Shown one piece after another: positions 37,892 to 46,371 of a stretch of 64,000 nucleotides of DNA. Position numbers and translations under genes: made by a program. The notes under the pieces are model-generated. The model saw nothing but the letters and a program-made list of their open reading frames with translations. It did no database searches and had not been told where the DNA came from. The DNA comes from Buttiauxella sp. A111. Lineage in GTDB: Bacteria > Pseudomonadota > Gammaproteobacteria > Enterobacterales > Enterobacteriaceae. Every line of letters begins with the position of its first letter. The first letter of the stretch is position 1. The stretch is from contig NZ_BJFN01000002.1 of NCBI RefSeq assembly GCF_014189855.1, positions 1-64,000 of the forward strand, written 5' to 3'.

Positions 37892-38994
37892 GTCTAGAAG
37901 ATGAAGTCCTACAGTCCAAGAAGCAAATAATTTCTGATGGCTATGATATGTCTGTGGGTGAAATAATGAACCTATATAGAGACAAGGAACTGACAATTTC
38001 CCCTGATTATCAACGTTTATTTAGATGGGAATTATCGCAAAAAACTCGTTTTATCGAATCATTATTATTAGGCATACCCATCCCACCAATATTTGTTCAT
38101 CAAGATGAGGATGGCATATGGGAGTTAATTGATGGACTACAACGTGTTTCTACTATTTTAGAATTCACTGGGCTTTTAGAGAACAAGGATACTGGTGGCC
38201 TTTCACCTGCATCAACTTTAAGCGGAACGCAGTTTCTTCCTAGCTTAGCCAACAAAAAATGGAGTGATTCCGCTACACCTGACAATGAAATAGGTAAAAC
38301 ACTACAACTTGAAATTAAAAGAGCTAGGCTAAGAGTTGAAATACTTAGGAAAGGTAGTGACCCTTATGCCAAATATGAGCTTTTTCAACGTCTAAATACA
38401 GGTGGTGCGAACCTTTCTGAACAAGAAGTACGAAACTGCACTGCCGTAATGCTTAACCCAGAATTGTTCCAGTGGCTTAAACAATGCTCCGAACAATCCG
38501 CATTTGTAATCACAACGAATCAAACAGACGATGCGATTGAAAAACAAGCAAATATGGAACTTGTGTTAAAGTTTTTTGCTTACCGTCATTTCCCTTATAC
38601 TCCAGGAATGGATGTCCATGAACATTTAGATTATGCAAATGTCGAACTTTGTAAATCAGCTATTGATAAACAAGTTGAAGAGAAAATTTTCTTAGACATT
38701 TTCAACTTATTAAACGATGCTTTAGGTAACAAGGCATTCAAAAAGTGGGATGGTCAAGATTTTAAAGGTAAGTTTCTTATTTCTTTATATGAAGTAATAA
38801 CAAACGGAATTCAATCAAATTATGATTCTATTTTTGGAATTCAAGATGCTACAGCTAGGGTTAATTTCATTGTAGAAAAAATAAAATTGCTTTGGGATAC
38901 AGGTGATTTCACAAAAAACTCAGGAGCTGGAGTCAGGGGTACCACTCGTTTAGCTAATTTAATGCCGCTATCAGTTGAACACTTTAAGGTTTAA
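37888..38994 (+). CDS. DUF262-domain protein (GmrS/ParB-like NTPase fold), putative defence component
   Basis: This 368-residue cytoplasmic protein has an N-terminal DUF262 domain: SPDYQRLFRW (38-47), a helix RFIESLLLGIPIPPIF (about 54-69) and DGLQR (82-86), a variant of the usual DGQQR nucleotide-site motif. The conserved RVEILR and FQRLNTGGANLSEQEVRNC stretch follows (about 150-190). There is no DUF1524/HNH nuclease half, so it is not a complete GmrSD-type enzyme. The ATG at 37888 is chosen because AAGGAAG precedes it; upstream in-frame codons belong to the dead integrase. It is much more AT-rich than its neighbours, which suggests transfer. It is followed after 12 bp by a HEPN-type gene and probably forms an operon with it. 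DUF262 proteins occur in type IV restriction and phosphorothioate-sensing systems; a defence role here is inferred. Confidence 0.82.
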   Translation: MSLEDEVLQSKKQIISDGYDMSVGEIMNLYRDKELTISPDYQRLFRWELSQKTRFIESLLLGIPIPPIFVHQDEDGIWELIDGLQRVSTILEFTGLLENKDTGGLSPASTLSGTQFLPSLANKKWSDSATPDNEIGKTLQLEIKRARLRVEILRKGSDPYAKYELFQRLNTGGANLSEQEVRNCTAVMLNPELFQWLKQCSEQSAFVITTNQTDDAIEKQANMELVLKFFAYRHFPYTPGMDVHEHLDYANVELCKSAIDKQVEEKIFLDIFNLLNDALGNKAFKKWDGQDFKGKFLISLYEVITNGIQSNYDSIFGIQDATARVNFIVEKIKLLWDTGDFTKNSGAGVRGTTRLANLMPLSVEHFKV

Positions 38995-39006
38995 TGGAAA
39001 AACCCT

Positions 39007-39672
39007 ATGGCTAAAATACGAACACTCGATTCCTTTCAGGATTATGTAGATTCTGAAATGGCATGGAGAATAAAAGAGGTAGCTCACTTAACAAGTACAA
39101 TTAAAAGTTCACGCTCATTGGCCCAAAAGACTATGATCCGCGCATCAATCCCCCTTTTATATGCTCATTGGGAGGGATTTATAAAAAATAGCGCTGGAAA
39201 ATACATTGAATACCTATCTAATTTGAGATTGAAATACTCCGAACTAGAAGAGTGTTTGATTGTATTAGGAATGCGCAAGCAACTTAATGCCATAGTAACA
39301 ACAAATAAACACGATCTCATATCAGAATCCCTCCGTTTCATTTTATCCGGGCAATCAGAAAGAGCAACACTTAATTTTGATTCCGCGATACAAACCGAGT
39401 CAAACTTAAAGTCACATGTTTTCGACAACATAGCAAAAAGCATTGGAATTCCAGTTGAAAGCTTTACTACAAAATATAACTTCATAGATGAAAGCCTTCT
39501 TAAACGTAGAAACTGCATTGCTCACGGCGAATATTTAGATGTCAATGCTCAAGAATGGGAAAACATCTCAAAAGAAACTTTAACATTAATGAGGAATTTT
39601 AAAAACGAGCTATTAAATAATGCTTCAACAAAGCGTTATCTAAAAAACCGAGGTGTTACAGCATCTGTCTAA
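39007..39672 (+). CDS. HEPN-domain protein (MAE_28990/MAE_18760-like), putative RNase effector
   Basis: This 221-residue, largely alpha-helical protein carries RRNCIAHGE, with R168-x4-H173 forming the R-x4-6-H motif that is the catalytic signature of HEPN ribonucleases. The N-terminal half has the family-type segment RASIPLLYAHWEGFIK (about 45-60). HEPN proteins of this type act as RNA-cutting toxins in toxin-antitoxin, abortive infection and CRISPR systems. It follows the DUF262 gene by 12 bp, and both genes are AT-rich and sit in a tmRNA-site island. My reading is a two-gene sensor plus RNase-effector module. Activity and trigger are not shown by sequence. Confidence 0.8.
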   Translation: MAKIRTLDSFQDYVDSEMAWRIKEVAHLTSTIKSSRSLAQKTMIRASIPLLYAHWEGFIKNSAGKYIEYLSNLRLKYSELEECLIVLGMRKQLNAIVTTNKHDLISESLRFILSGQSERATLNFDSAIQTESNLKSHVFDNIAKSIGIPVESFTTKYNFIDESLLKRRNCIAHGEYLDVNAQEWENISKETLTLMRNFKNELLNNASTKRYLKNRGVTASV

Positions 39673-39685
39673 GACAGTATAAAAA

Positions 39686-39726
39686 AGGGGCATCGAAGCC
39701 AGATATTACTCTTTGATGCCTCCCCT
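39686..39726. terminator. Hairpin after the HEPN gene
   Basis: An imperfect inverted repeat pairs AGGGGCATC-GAAG (39686-39698) with CTTTGATGCCTCCCCT (39711-39726). An A-run on its left makes it a better terminator for minus-strand transcripts. It lies 14 bases after the HEPN stop. Confidence 0.55.
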
Positions 39727-40650
39727 AAACACTTTCACCAATAGAATATATTTATTTAAATATTATTACCACACCCGATACATTCATGTTTTTATATAAA
39801 AACCCAGATAACACTTGGCATCGAGAACTAATAAAAACCGTCTAATCCACCGTTCAAGTAGCATCTTTGAGGTTTTGTTTATTAATGCTCTCTGAATCAC
39901 TACACTCTCCGTAAGTCACATCTACGCCGATTACGTCCGAAACACTCAAATAATTCGATAATAAACTCTGGAAAAAATTTTAATAAATAACCTTCAGCGC
40001 ACAATGCCCTCCCCGCCACGCCCGCCTGTTTCATGGGTGGATTTTAATGCAGGTGCATGAACACCCCGGAGCCGCTCCAGGTCTGGAGTGATGAGGGGGG
40101 GAAATACGGGGTTTTGCTTGTTCAGTTCAGCCAACTGGTGCGCATAAACACGGTTCTGTGCCGGTGTATATTTCTGCTGATTATCAGCCCGCGAAGCCTT
40201 ATCAGGCCTGAATCCGATGGCTGTCAAAATGTCGCTGTTTTCCGCTGTGTAATTAACTTCCGGACCGGTCGCCAGATAATCCCGTGAAAGTTAAATTAAT
40301 AAAAAATAAAAATAACGGTTTAAACGAATTATTCAGACTCTACCAGCCCAACATCCCCCGTCAGCAGTTAGCTAAACCGCCTGATAAAGCCAAAAGCACG
40401 AGCAATCCACCCGCTCGATTGCAACGCCTGCAAATCAAAAAATATCTTTGTAAAACAACTCGCATTCCGTTCATTAGCGGGTTGGTTAACATCTTCGATT
40501 TACGATATAGTCAGCCCCGCTGCGGCAAAATCCGCAGCCGGGATTTGCACCCCGGATATCACAACGTCGATTTATAAATCCAGTTTATATGTCGAGGCTT
40601 GCGCACACCTTTTGCCTGTTACAATTCCACGTAATAACGCAATATATCAA
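39727..40650. other. Non-coding or decayed segment of the tmRNA island
   Basis: Apart from the minus-strand fragment above, nothing convincing is encoded here. 39,740-39,980 is AT-rich and empty. 40,284-40,577 is open on the plus strand, but its translation is low in complexity and has no recognisable motif. The stretch 40,500-40,650 leads into the P4-like immunity-type region. Confidence 0.5.
39994..40296 (-). pseudogene. C-terminal fragment of a phage-type large protein (uncertain)
   Basis: The open frame ends in TGA near 39994 and reads back about 95 codons to an in-frame TAA near 40296, without an ATG or ribosome binding site. The product contains AIGFRPDKASRADNQQKY, YAHQLAELNKQNP and a Gly-rich tail. 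The AIGFRPDxAxR pattern recalls the C-terminal parts of large polyvalent phage or scaffold proteins, but the assignment is from memory of a pattern only. It is most likely a decayed remnant of a mobile element. Confidence 0.35.
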
Positions 40651-40730
40651 TGGTGACTCAGGCGGGGCAGTCTTCGGACTGGCCGGCATCCGTTGTGACC
40701 GGTAGTGCAAACTCCGTCTGAGCTACCACC
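40651..40730 (+). ncRNA. Probable C4-type antisense RNA of a P4/P1-like phage
   Basis: The sequence has the arrangement I associate with the C4 antisense RNAs of P1/P7 and P4-like elements: TGGTGACTC, a hairpin CAGTC-TTCG-GACTG (about 40668-40681), a second stem using GCCGG and CCGGT, and a run into GAGCTACCACC. Downstream, GCTACCAC (40722-40729) is the perfect inverted repeat of GTGGTAGC (40750-40757), the kind of target pairing used by these RNAs. In P4-type phages this RNA controls the immunity transcript. A covariance-model search would settle it. Confidence 0.5.
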
Positions 40731-40788
40731 AATGAGATTTGCACCTCTTGTGGTAGCCATTCATCGCCTTGCAACGGAGAATGCGAAA

Positions 40789-41094
40789 ATGACACTATCA
40801 CACAGCCCTACCTTCCTGCCCTTTCAACAAGACTGGCACACTGCCGATATCATCGCGGCGCTGCATAAGAAAGGCACTTCGCTGGCAGCAGAATCACGTG
40901 CTGCGGGTTTGAGTTCTTCGACACTTGCCAATGCGCTGACACGCCCATGGGCAAAAGGGGAAATGCTGATAAGTCTTGCGATTGGCGTACCCGCCGAAAC
41001 CATCTGGCCGAGTCGCTATTTTGATGAAAAGACACGTAAACCCATCGTGCGCCTGATGCGCTTACCTCGTCAGAAACGAGATTCAAGCTCGTAA
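40789..41094 (+). CDS. Nlp/Ner-like winged-helix DNA-binding regulator
   Basis: This 101-residue protein is very similar to E. coli Nlp (SfsB) and phage Mu Ner: DWHTADIIAALHKKGTSLAAESRAAGLSSSTLANAL (a helix-turn-helix, about residues 14-50), RPWAKGE, then a WPSRY signature near 72. Ner-type proteins repress early phage promoters. I chose the ATG at 40789 with CGGAG nine bases upstream. In-frame codons continue upstream to a GTG at 40705 and read like the Ash-type leader found next to C4 RNAs in P4-like elements, so a longer product is possible. It is probably a leftover regulator of the island. Confidence 0.8.
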   Translation: MTLSHSPTFLPFQQDWHTADIIAALHKKGTSLAAESRAAGLSSSTLANALTRPWAKGEMLISLAIGVPAETIWPSRYFDEKTRKPIVRLMRLPRQKRDSSS

Positions 41095-41158
41095 ATCAAA
41101 TTTGCCGCAGCGCCATCCAGCCATTATCCAGTGCGGTTGGCGCTTACTCCGTCAGCTA

Positions 41159-41926
41159 TTACTGTAAAAATCCCGTGATTTCCTGAGCGTTACAAACCTG
41201 TTTGCCATCCCCATGGAATGAATAAACCGGTGCTCTGGCCATCAGCGTTTTGATGCTGCACTCTTGCCACAGCATCCCCTGAAGCGCAAACCATGACATA
41301 TCGTCAAGCCACCGGCGGTGCTCCAGTGTCTCAACGCCTTCAACGATCACCAGATAATGGTTTGCATTAAAATAGCTCAGCAGGGATGACATCAGTTCCT
41401 GGCCATTATTCTTCTCAAACAGACTCCACAGCAGGCACTTGTCGGTTTTGATATAGCGGAACGGCTGAACCGACAACGCGCTAAACCCCGCATAACCGGA
41501 GCCAAAATCATCCAGCCAGAGCGAGTATTTCTCGCTTAATGCCAGAGATGTCGGGTTATGGCAGGTGAGAGTCCGGGAGAACTCGTTGATCTCAAAGTGC
41601 AGGCAACCCGTTGCATTGACACATTCCGAGATCAACTCGTCATCAAGCGCCATCAGCGTCTGTTCGTCGATGTTTAACGTCACCATGACGTTGTTGTCGC
41701 GAAACCAGGACTGGTATTGCGCCACCAGCGCGATTTGCTCCAGCAGAATATCCGTGCGTAACGTCAGCGGTGCCTTACTGAAGAACTGTTCCACGTTAGC
41801 AGAATGGCCATGCTTCAGCGGATCGAGCCGTGACAAGCACTCCACCGCAATGAGTTTCCCCTCGCGATCGAACATCGGCTGAAAGACATAGCGCATCCCG
41901 GTTGGTTTAGTTGTTATCAGTGACAT
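41159..41926 (-). CDS. mrkJ: EAL-domain c-di-GMP phosphodiesterase, MrkJ-like
   Basis: This 255-residue stand-alone EAL protein is predicted to hydrolyse c-di-GMP in the cytoplasm. Catalytic residues are all present: E29 in an ECLSRL version of the EAL motif, N85, E112, D139-D140 of DDFGSGYAGFSAL, K160 and E196 of VEGVET. It is the last gene after the fimbrial operon, 22 bp past the adhesin gene with no terminator between them, so it may be co-transcribed. That would give negative feedback on the c-di-GMP that activates the fimbriae, as MrkJ does in Klebsiella. Confidence 0.82.
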   Translation of the reverse strand: MSLITTKPTGMRYVFQPMFDREGKLIAVECLSRLDPLKHGHSANVEQFFSKAPLTLRTDILLEQIALVAQYQSWFRDNNVMVTLNIDEQTLMALDDELISECVNATGCLHFEINEFSRTLTCHNPTSLALSEKYSLWLDDFGSGYAGFSALSVQPFRYIKTDKCLLWSLFEKNNGQELMSSLLSYFNANHYLVIVEGVETLEHRRWLDDMSWFALQGMLWQECSIKTLMARAPVYSFHGDGKQVCNAQEITGFLQ

Positions 41927-41948
41927 ATTGCGACATTACCGCGCTGGT

Positions 41949-42989
41949 CTATTTAAAGGTGACATCAATATTCGCAGAGGCTTTAAACGTGCCCTCTTTC
42001 GGCGTGGTACTTAGCCATTTCAGGCTCGCCAGGAAATTAGTGCTGATAACGCTGCCGTTGATATAACCCAGAGTCTGCGGGGTATTCATCGGGATCCACG
42101 TAAGCGGGGCATCCGCTTTAGAAATCACAATCCCGAAACCGCTGTCACTGGTCGGTAAAATGGTGGTGGTATCCTGCGTCGGATAGGTGGAGCTAAAACT
42201 TGCCATCAGCGTTTTCCCCTGGCAATCCTGGCCGGCACCGGTCAGGTTGGCCTCAACGGAGAATGGCATCTGTTTTTCGATTTTCCCCACCACTGCATTA
42301 CGCGCCGGGATCTTGCCGAAGTTCACGGTGCTCCCGTTGTTAGCCACGACAGTTATCTGTGGGTTACAGGAGATAAAACGGATGTTGCCAAGTCCAGTAA
42401 TATAAGAGCGGAAGTTACTGTCCGGGCGCGAGTTCAGACCGCCTACGCCATCAACCTGGAACAACGCATACTCATTGTTATCGGTTATCTGGCCGCTTTG
42501 CGGCGGCGCGTTACCTGTTGCTTTGATATAAACCGAATATTCAACCTTCACCGTCTGGGATTGTGCCGGGCTTTTGCAGCCGCCACGTCCGTTAGGGCGG
42601 CACGTCGTACCCGGCCCGACCAGGGTGTTTTGTTGCGCGACCGGATTGTAGTCAACGCTTTTAAAGGTGACGCCCACTTGCAGCGAATTGTGGATGCTCT
42701 GTACCAATTTGGTCGGGTCCCACCACAGATAGGCGTTTTCCCCTTTTGGGAAACCATCCGTATCCTCGCACTTAAAGGTGGAGGAGAAAGTCTGGGAACG
42801 CCAAAGCAACTGGCCTGGCTGCAAATTAGCCGTCGACACGTTGATAGGCTGATCCAAAGAGATAATCTGTTTCGCACTGCCGGTAAAAGCATCCTTACAC
42901 GACAGCGCAAAACTGTTTGTTGAAAACAAGGCCGCCAGCAGGGAAAAAAGGATCAATCCGGCCCGGGGCAGTTTATTGAAAAAGCACAT
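41949..42989 (-). CDS. Fimbrial tip adhesin (MrkD-like position)
   Basis: This 346-residue secreted protein has a signal peptide of about 28 residues (cleavage near NSFA/LSCK). An N-terminal putative receptor-binding domain (about 29-190) carries extra Cys pairs (TTCRPNGRGGCK). A C-terminal pilin domain starts at about 200 (ISCNPQITVVANNGSTVNFG) and ends in a beta strand (ANIDVTFK) able to donate to the chaperone or next subunit. This two-domain plan is that of tip adhesins such as MrkD or FimH; the ligand is unknown. It is fourth in the pilin-chaperone-usher-adhesin operon, with AAGGAA before the ATG. No mrkF-like fifth gene follows. Confidence 0.82.
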   Translation of the reverse strand: MCFFNKLPRAGLILFSLLAALFSTNSFALSCKDAFTGSAKQIISLDQPINVSTANLQPGQLLWRSQTFSSTFKCEDTDGFPKGENAYLWWDPTKLVQSIHNSLQVGVTFKSVDYNPVAQQNTLVGPGTTCRPNGRGGCKSPAQSQTVKVEYSVYIKATGNAPPQSGQITDNNEYALFQVDGVGGLNSRPDSNFRSYITGLGNIRFISCNPQITVVANNGSTVNFGKIPARNAVVGKIEKQMPFSVEANLTGAGQDCQGKTLMASFSSTYPTQDTTTILPTSDSGFGIVISKADAPLTWIPMNTPQTLGYINGSVISTNFLASLKWLSTTPKEGTFKASANIDVTFK

Positions 42990-43001
42990 TGTCAGGTTCC
43001 T

Positions 43002-45605
43002 TTATTTTGTGCTGCAGGTCAGAGTCACTTCCTGATAACCACCCGGTTTATCAGTATCAATCGGCGGCAACTGCGGCACGGTCATCATGCAAGCATCGTC
43101 TGCGCTGTCGCCCCATTTCATTTTCAGTTTTTCGCCACTTTCAACGCCTGAAACGTAGGCTTTACCCTGTGTCCCGACCACGCCAATGCTGGTGCCCTGG
43201 CTGTTGAAAATGTTGGCGCCAATCATTGGCATCTCACCGGTATTCAACTTGCTGTGAATCAGCAGGCTCTGGCCGAGATGTGTTTCAAACACCACTTTGC
43301 CAATCGCGCGGTTAGTTGGGACGATATCTTTGGCCGCCAGCGGAATATCCAGGCCATTGCCGATGTCGGATGTGCGCAGCGACACACGGTTATGGCGATA
43401 CGGCATGGCGGAGGTTTGCACCGCATAGCCAAAGGTGTCGATGGCCGCGCCAGGTTGGTTTTCAAGGCGAACGCCCTGTGCACCTTTGGCTTCAACCAGC
43501 ACAAACGTATTTTGCAACGGCTGTGACAGAGTAATGCCGCCGGAGTGCGCCACGATGCCACCGGAAACGTTAAGCGAGGTCTGTTGATAGTTGCTGTTAT
43601 AGCTGTGGCCTACCTCGATGTTGCCGTAACTCCCCTGATAACCGAGGTTCGCAAGGCTGGTACTTCCGCCATTCTCGGTATGACCGGTTTGCAGGAAGTA
43701 GTTCATGCGGTTGTCATCGAGCAACGTCCCGCTCAAGCCGGTGCTGAAACCGTCGCCACTCTGTTTGCTGTGGGTCGCGCTAAAGCTTGCGGTCATATCA
43801 CGGTTAGCATCGAAGACGCTGAACGGAATCGACAGGTTGAAGTTGATGCTGTTGTCGGTGTAGCCGTAGTTGCTGCGACTGTTCTGGTAGAACATGCCGT
43901 AGTTGATGCGCTTCCACGAGGAGCTGATCCCAGTCTGGACGGTGCGGTCGTAGGCCGAAGTGCCCCAGTAGTTCTGGCGTGACAAGACCGCGTAAAGCGA
44001 TGCGCCAGCGATATGTTGGTTAACGGACAACTGTACGCGTTGACGTTTGTTGTTATAACGCAGCGTGTCGTAGTATTTGCGCTCGTTCGTTGCCCAGTCC
44101 GGCACGCCGTTCTGGTTGTTGTCCTGATCGTAATACTGTGTGTGGTATAACCCGTTATCCCAGCTGGCCCGCTCATTGATAGCGTCTGAGAAGTCATAAT
44201 AGCCAGAGGTAGAATAACGATACCCGGCAAGCTGGAACTCGGTTCCCAGGCTATTGAGGGATTTGGAATACAGGAATCGGAAACTGGCGCCGCGTTTGTT
44301 GTCGCCGGAAGCCAGATCGGTGTCGGACCAGGCCGCATCAACGGACGCAGCCCCCCATTCACCAAAGTTGGTGCCGACCCCAACAACCCCGGAGCGATAA
44401 TTTTCAGCCATCAGCAGGCCGCCGTATGGCGTCAGATCGTATTTCGTACCGTGAGAGACCGTCGCCTGGACGAATTTTGGTTGATAACTGCTTGAGCCAT
44501 CATGATATTTACCGGCGGTGACCTGATACTCCCACATCCCTTCGCGCAGCATATTCGGTACGGAAGAGTATGGAATGCTGAAGCTATGGCGCGAGCCGTC
44601 AGCTTCGATAACCGTCACATCAAGGTCACCGCTGAGGTTACTCGGATAGATATCGTTAAGGGCAAACGGCCCCGGCGACACCATCGTACTGTAGACGGTA
44701 TAACCATTCTGGCGAACTTCCACACGGGCGTTGGTGTTAGCCACGCCGCGCACCACTGGTGCATAACCGCGCAGGCTGTCTGGCAGCATCTCAGGAATGC
44801 TGGAGATCTGCATCCCGCGGAACTGGAAACTGTCGAAAACGTTGTTGTTGGTGTTGCTCTGCCCCATCTGGACTCGGCTGCGCCATGGAATAATATCGGT
44901 TTCTACCCAGGAAGAGACGGGCGTCCATTCCTCTTTTTCACCCGGTTGTTTCGACAGAGTAGAGTTATTACGAAAACGCAGCGGGCCGAGGTTAACGCCG
45001 TTGTTCAGCGACAAGAAATAGTAATCACCCTGACGGGTGTTGTTGTTGTCTGAAAAACGGTTGTGATCGCCGCTGAACGAATAGTTCACGTAGGCCGCGT
45101 TGATGCCGTTCTCGTACACACGGGGTGAAATCATGCCCTGCGGGAGCGGTTCCATGTGGGTCTGCGGCACGGAAATATCCAGTTCCTGAAGTGCGGCATT
45201 CCAGCTCATCGAGCTGCCCGGAATGGCTTTTACGATGTCATAACAGGAACTGCTGCCCGCAGTATCAGCCACTATAATTCCGTATTCGCGGTATTCATCA
45301 GCGGACAGGCAAAACGTCCCTTGGGTATTGGGCTGTAATTTCTTAAATTCAATTTCACGGTGATCGACACGCTTTTTATTCACGTAAATATCGAACGGAT
45401 AACGCCCGGGTAAAATATCATCGCCATTAGCAAGATCCTTAACCAGCGTGACGTTATCCTCACCATGAATAAACGAAGTGTTAAATTGCTCATCAGCATA
45501 AGATAACGGCGCGACTAACAATGGCATTGCTGATACACATAAAGCGCATCGAATGTGATAAGCCAGACGCCGTGGTAACAGGTCCATTTGTTTATTGCGA
45601 GCCAT
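43002..45605 (-). CDS. Fimbrial outer-membrane usher (FimD/MrkC family)
   Basis: This usher, about 867 residues, forms the outer-membrane pore through which fimbrial subunits are assembled. A signal peptide (ending LSYA/DEQF) is followed by an N-terminal chaperone-binding domain (FNTSFIHG), a 24-strand barrel with the usher signature SNLSGDLDVTVIEADGS near 325-341, a plug domain, and C-terminal domains ending near GYQEVTLTCSTK. I prefer the ATG at 45605, 9 bases after AGGA; an ATG at 45614 abuts that site. It lies between the chaperone and adhesin genes with short spacers. Confidence 0.9.
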   Translation of the reverse strand: MARNKQMDLLPRRLAYHIRCALCVSAMPLLVAPLSYADEQFNTSFIHGEDNVTLVKDLANGDDILPGRYPFDIYVNKKRVDHREIEFKKLQPNTQGTFCLSADEYREYGIIVADTAGSSSCYDIVKAIPGSSMSWNAALQELDISVPQTHMEPLPQGMISPRVYENGINAAYVNYSFSGDHNRFSDNNNTRQGDYYFLSLNNGVNLGPLRFRNNSTLSKQPGEKEEWTPVSSWVETDIIPWRSRVQMGQSNTNNNVFDSFQFRGMQISSIPEMLPDSLRGYAPVVRGVANTNARVEVRQNGYTVYSTMVSPGPFALNDIYPSNLSGDLDVTVIEADGSRHSFSIPYSSVPNMLREGMWEYQVTAGKYHDGSSSYQPKFVQATVSHGTKYDLTPYGGLLMAENYRSGVVGVGTNFGEWGAASVDAAWSDTDLASGDNKRGASFRFLYSKSLNSLGTEFQLAGYRYSTSGYYDFSDAINERASWDNGLYHTQYYDQDNNQNGVPDWATNERKYYDTLRYNNKRQRVQLSVNQHIAGASLYAVLSRQNYWGTSAYDRTVQTGISSSWKRINYGMFYQNSRSNYGYTDNSINFNLSIPFSVFDANRDMTASFSATHSKQSGDGFSTGLSGTLLDDNRMNYFLQTGHTENGGSTSLANLGYQGSYGNIEVGHSYNSNYQQTSLNVSGGIVAHSGGITLSQPLQNTFVLVEAKGAQGVRLENQPGAAIDTFGYAVQTSAMPYRHNRVSLRTSDIGNGLDIPLAAKDIVPTNRAIGKVVFETHLGQSLLIHSKLNTGEMPMIGANIFNSQGTSIGVVGTQGKAYVSGVESGEKLKMKWGDSADDACMMTVPQLPPIDTDKPGGYQEVTLTCSTK

Positions 45606-45626
45606 GCTGTTCATTCCTAAGCTGGA

Positions 45627-46313
45627 TTATTGAATGCGTGTATCTTTTATTTCTGTGTGACCGCCATAATCATTGATGAATGTAAATGACAGATTATTGG
45701 CCGCAGACGCGCCGGCAGGTAACGCAATACGCAGAGAAGCCATCGGTTTCACCATATCGGCTTCGGTTTTCCAGGTTTTTCCGCCGCTGCCTTTGAGGGT
45801 TAGCACCCCAAAAGTGACGTGCAATGGTCCGTTGTTGGTGACCACAAGGTCATTGCCCTGTTTGCGCCAGGTGAGCGCTTCAGCTTCTTTCAGAAGCGTT
45901 GTTTTCACCGTGGTTGGGCGATAAAAGAGTTTCACGCGAGTACGAACCGCAATTTGCAGTACGTTTTCTTGTTTGGCCGAAGGGGGTATTTCCTGAACGT
46001 TAATCCAGTAAACGGATTCGCGGTCGCCAGGCAGGCCGTTGCCGGAGTAAATAAAGCGCAGAATAGCGTCTTTATTTCCTGCCAGTTTCAAAATGGGCGG
46101 AATAACCTGCATGGGTAAATTAGCTGGCGTTTTGCTGGCATCGCCATTATCAAGCCAGGTCTGCACCATCCAGGTTTCATCGGTGTCATTGTGAATAGAT
46201 AAGGCGGCAGACTTTTGGTTGCCGTTATAAATAACCCGAGTCTCTCCGACCTGAATACCCGCAGAGGCCTGTAAAGATATAAGAAGTAATAATGATGCCA
46301 GTCGCTTTTTCAT
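45627..46313 (-). CDS. Periplasmic fimbrial chaperone (FimC/MrkB family)
   Basis: This 228-residue PapD-like chaperone has a signal peptide (1-18, LQASA/GIQVG) and two Ig-like domains. It carries the chaperone signature VYWINVQEIPPSA (about 110-122), RTRVKLFYRP (about 138-147) and the donor-strand region with alternating hydrophobic residues. It caps pilus subunits in the periplasm by donor-strand complementation. It is preceded by a 58-bp gap after the pilin gene that contains two short hairpins, which may lower expression relative to the major pilin. Confidence 0.9.
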   Translation of the reverse strand: MKKRLASLLLLISLQASAGIQVGETRVIYNGNQKSAALSIHNDTDETWMVQTWLDNGDASKTPANLPMQVIPPILKLAGNKDAILRFIYSGNGLPGDRESVYWINVQEIPPSAKQENVLQIAVRTRVKLFYRPTTVKTTLLKEAEALTWRKQGNDLVVTNNGPLHVTFGVLTLKGSGGKTWKTEADMVKPMASLRIALPAGASAANNLSFTFINDYGGHTEIKDTRIQ

Positions 46314-46371
46314 TTACTCAATCCAATTAATCACGCAGACCATCCGTGGTCCAGATTCCACATTCCGTGGC

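Noticed and set aside
40284-40577. 97-codon plus-strand open frame
   Set aside because: Basic, low-information translation with no motif, no good ribosome binding site and position in decayed mobile-element DNA. A chance frame is more likely.
41927-41948. A missing mrkF-like fifth fimbrial gene
   Set aside because: Only 22 bases separate the adhesin and EAL genes. There is no remnant, so this is reported as absence and not as a pseudogene.
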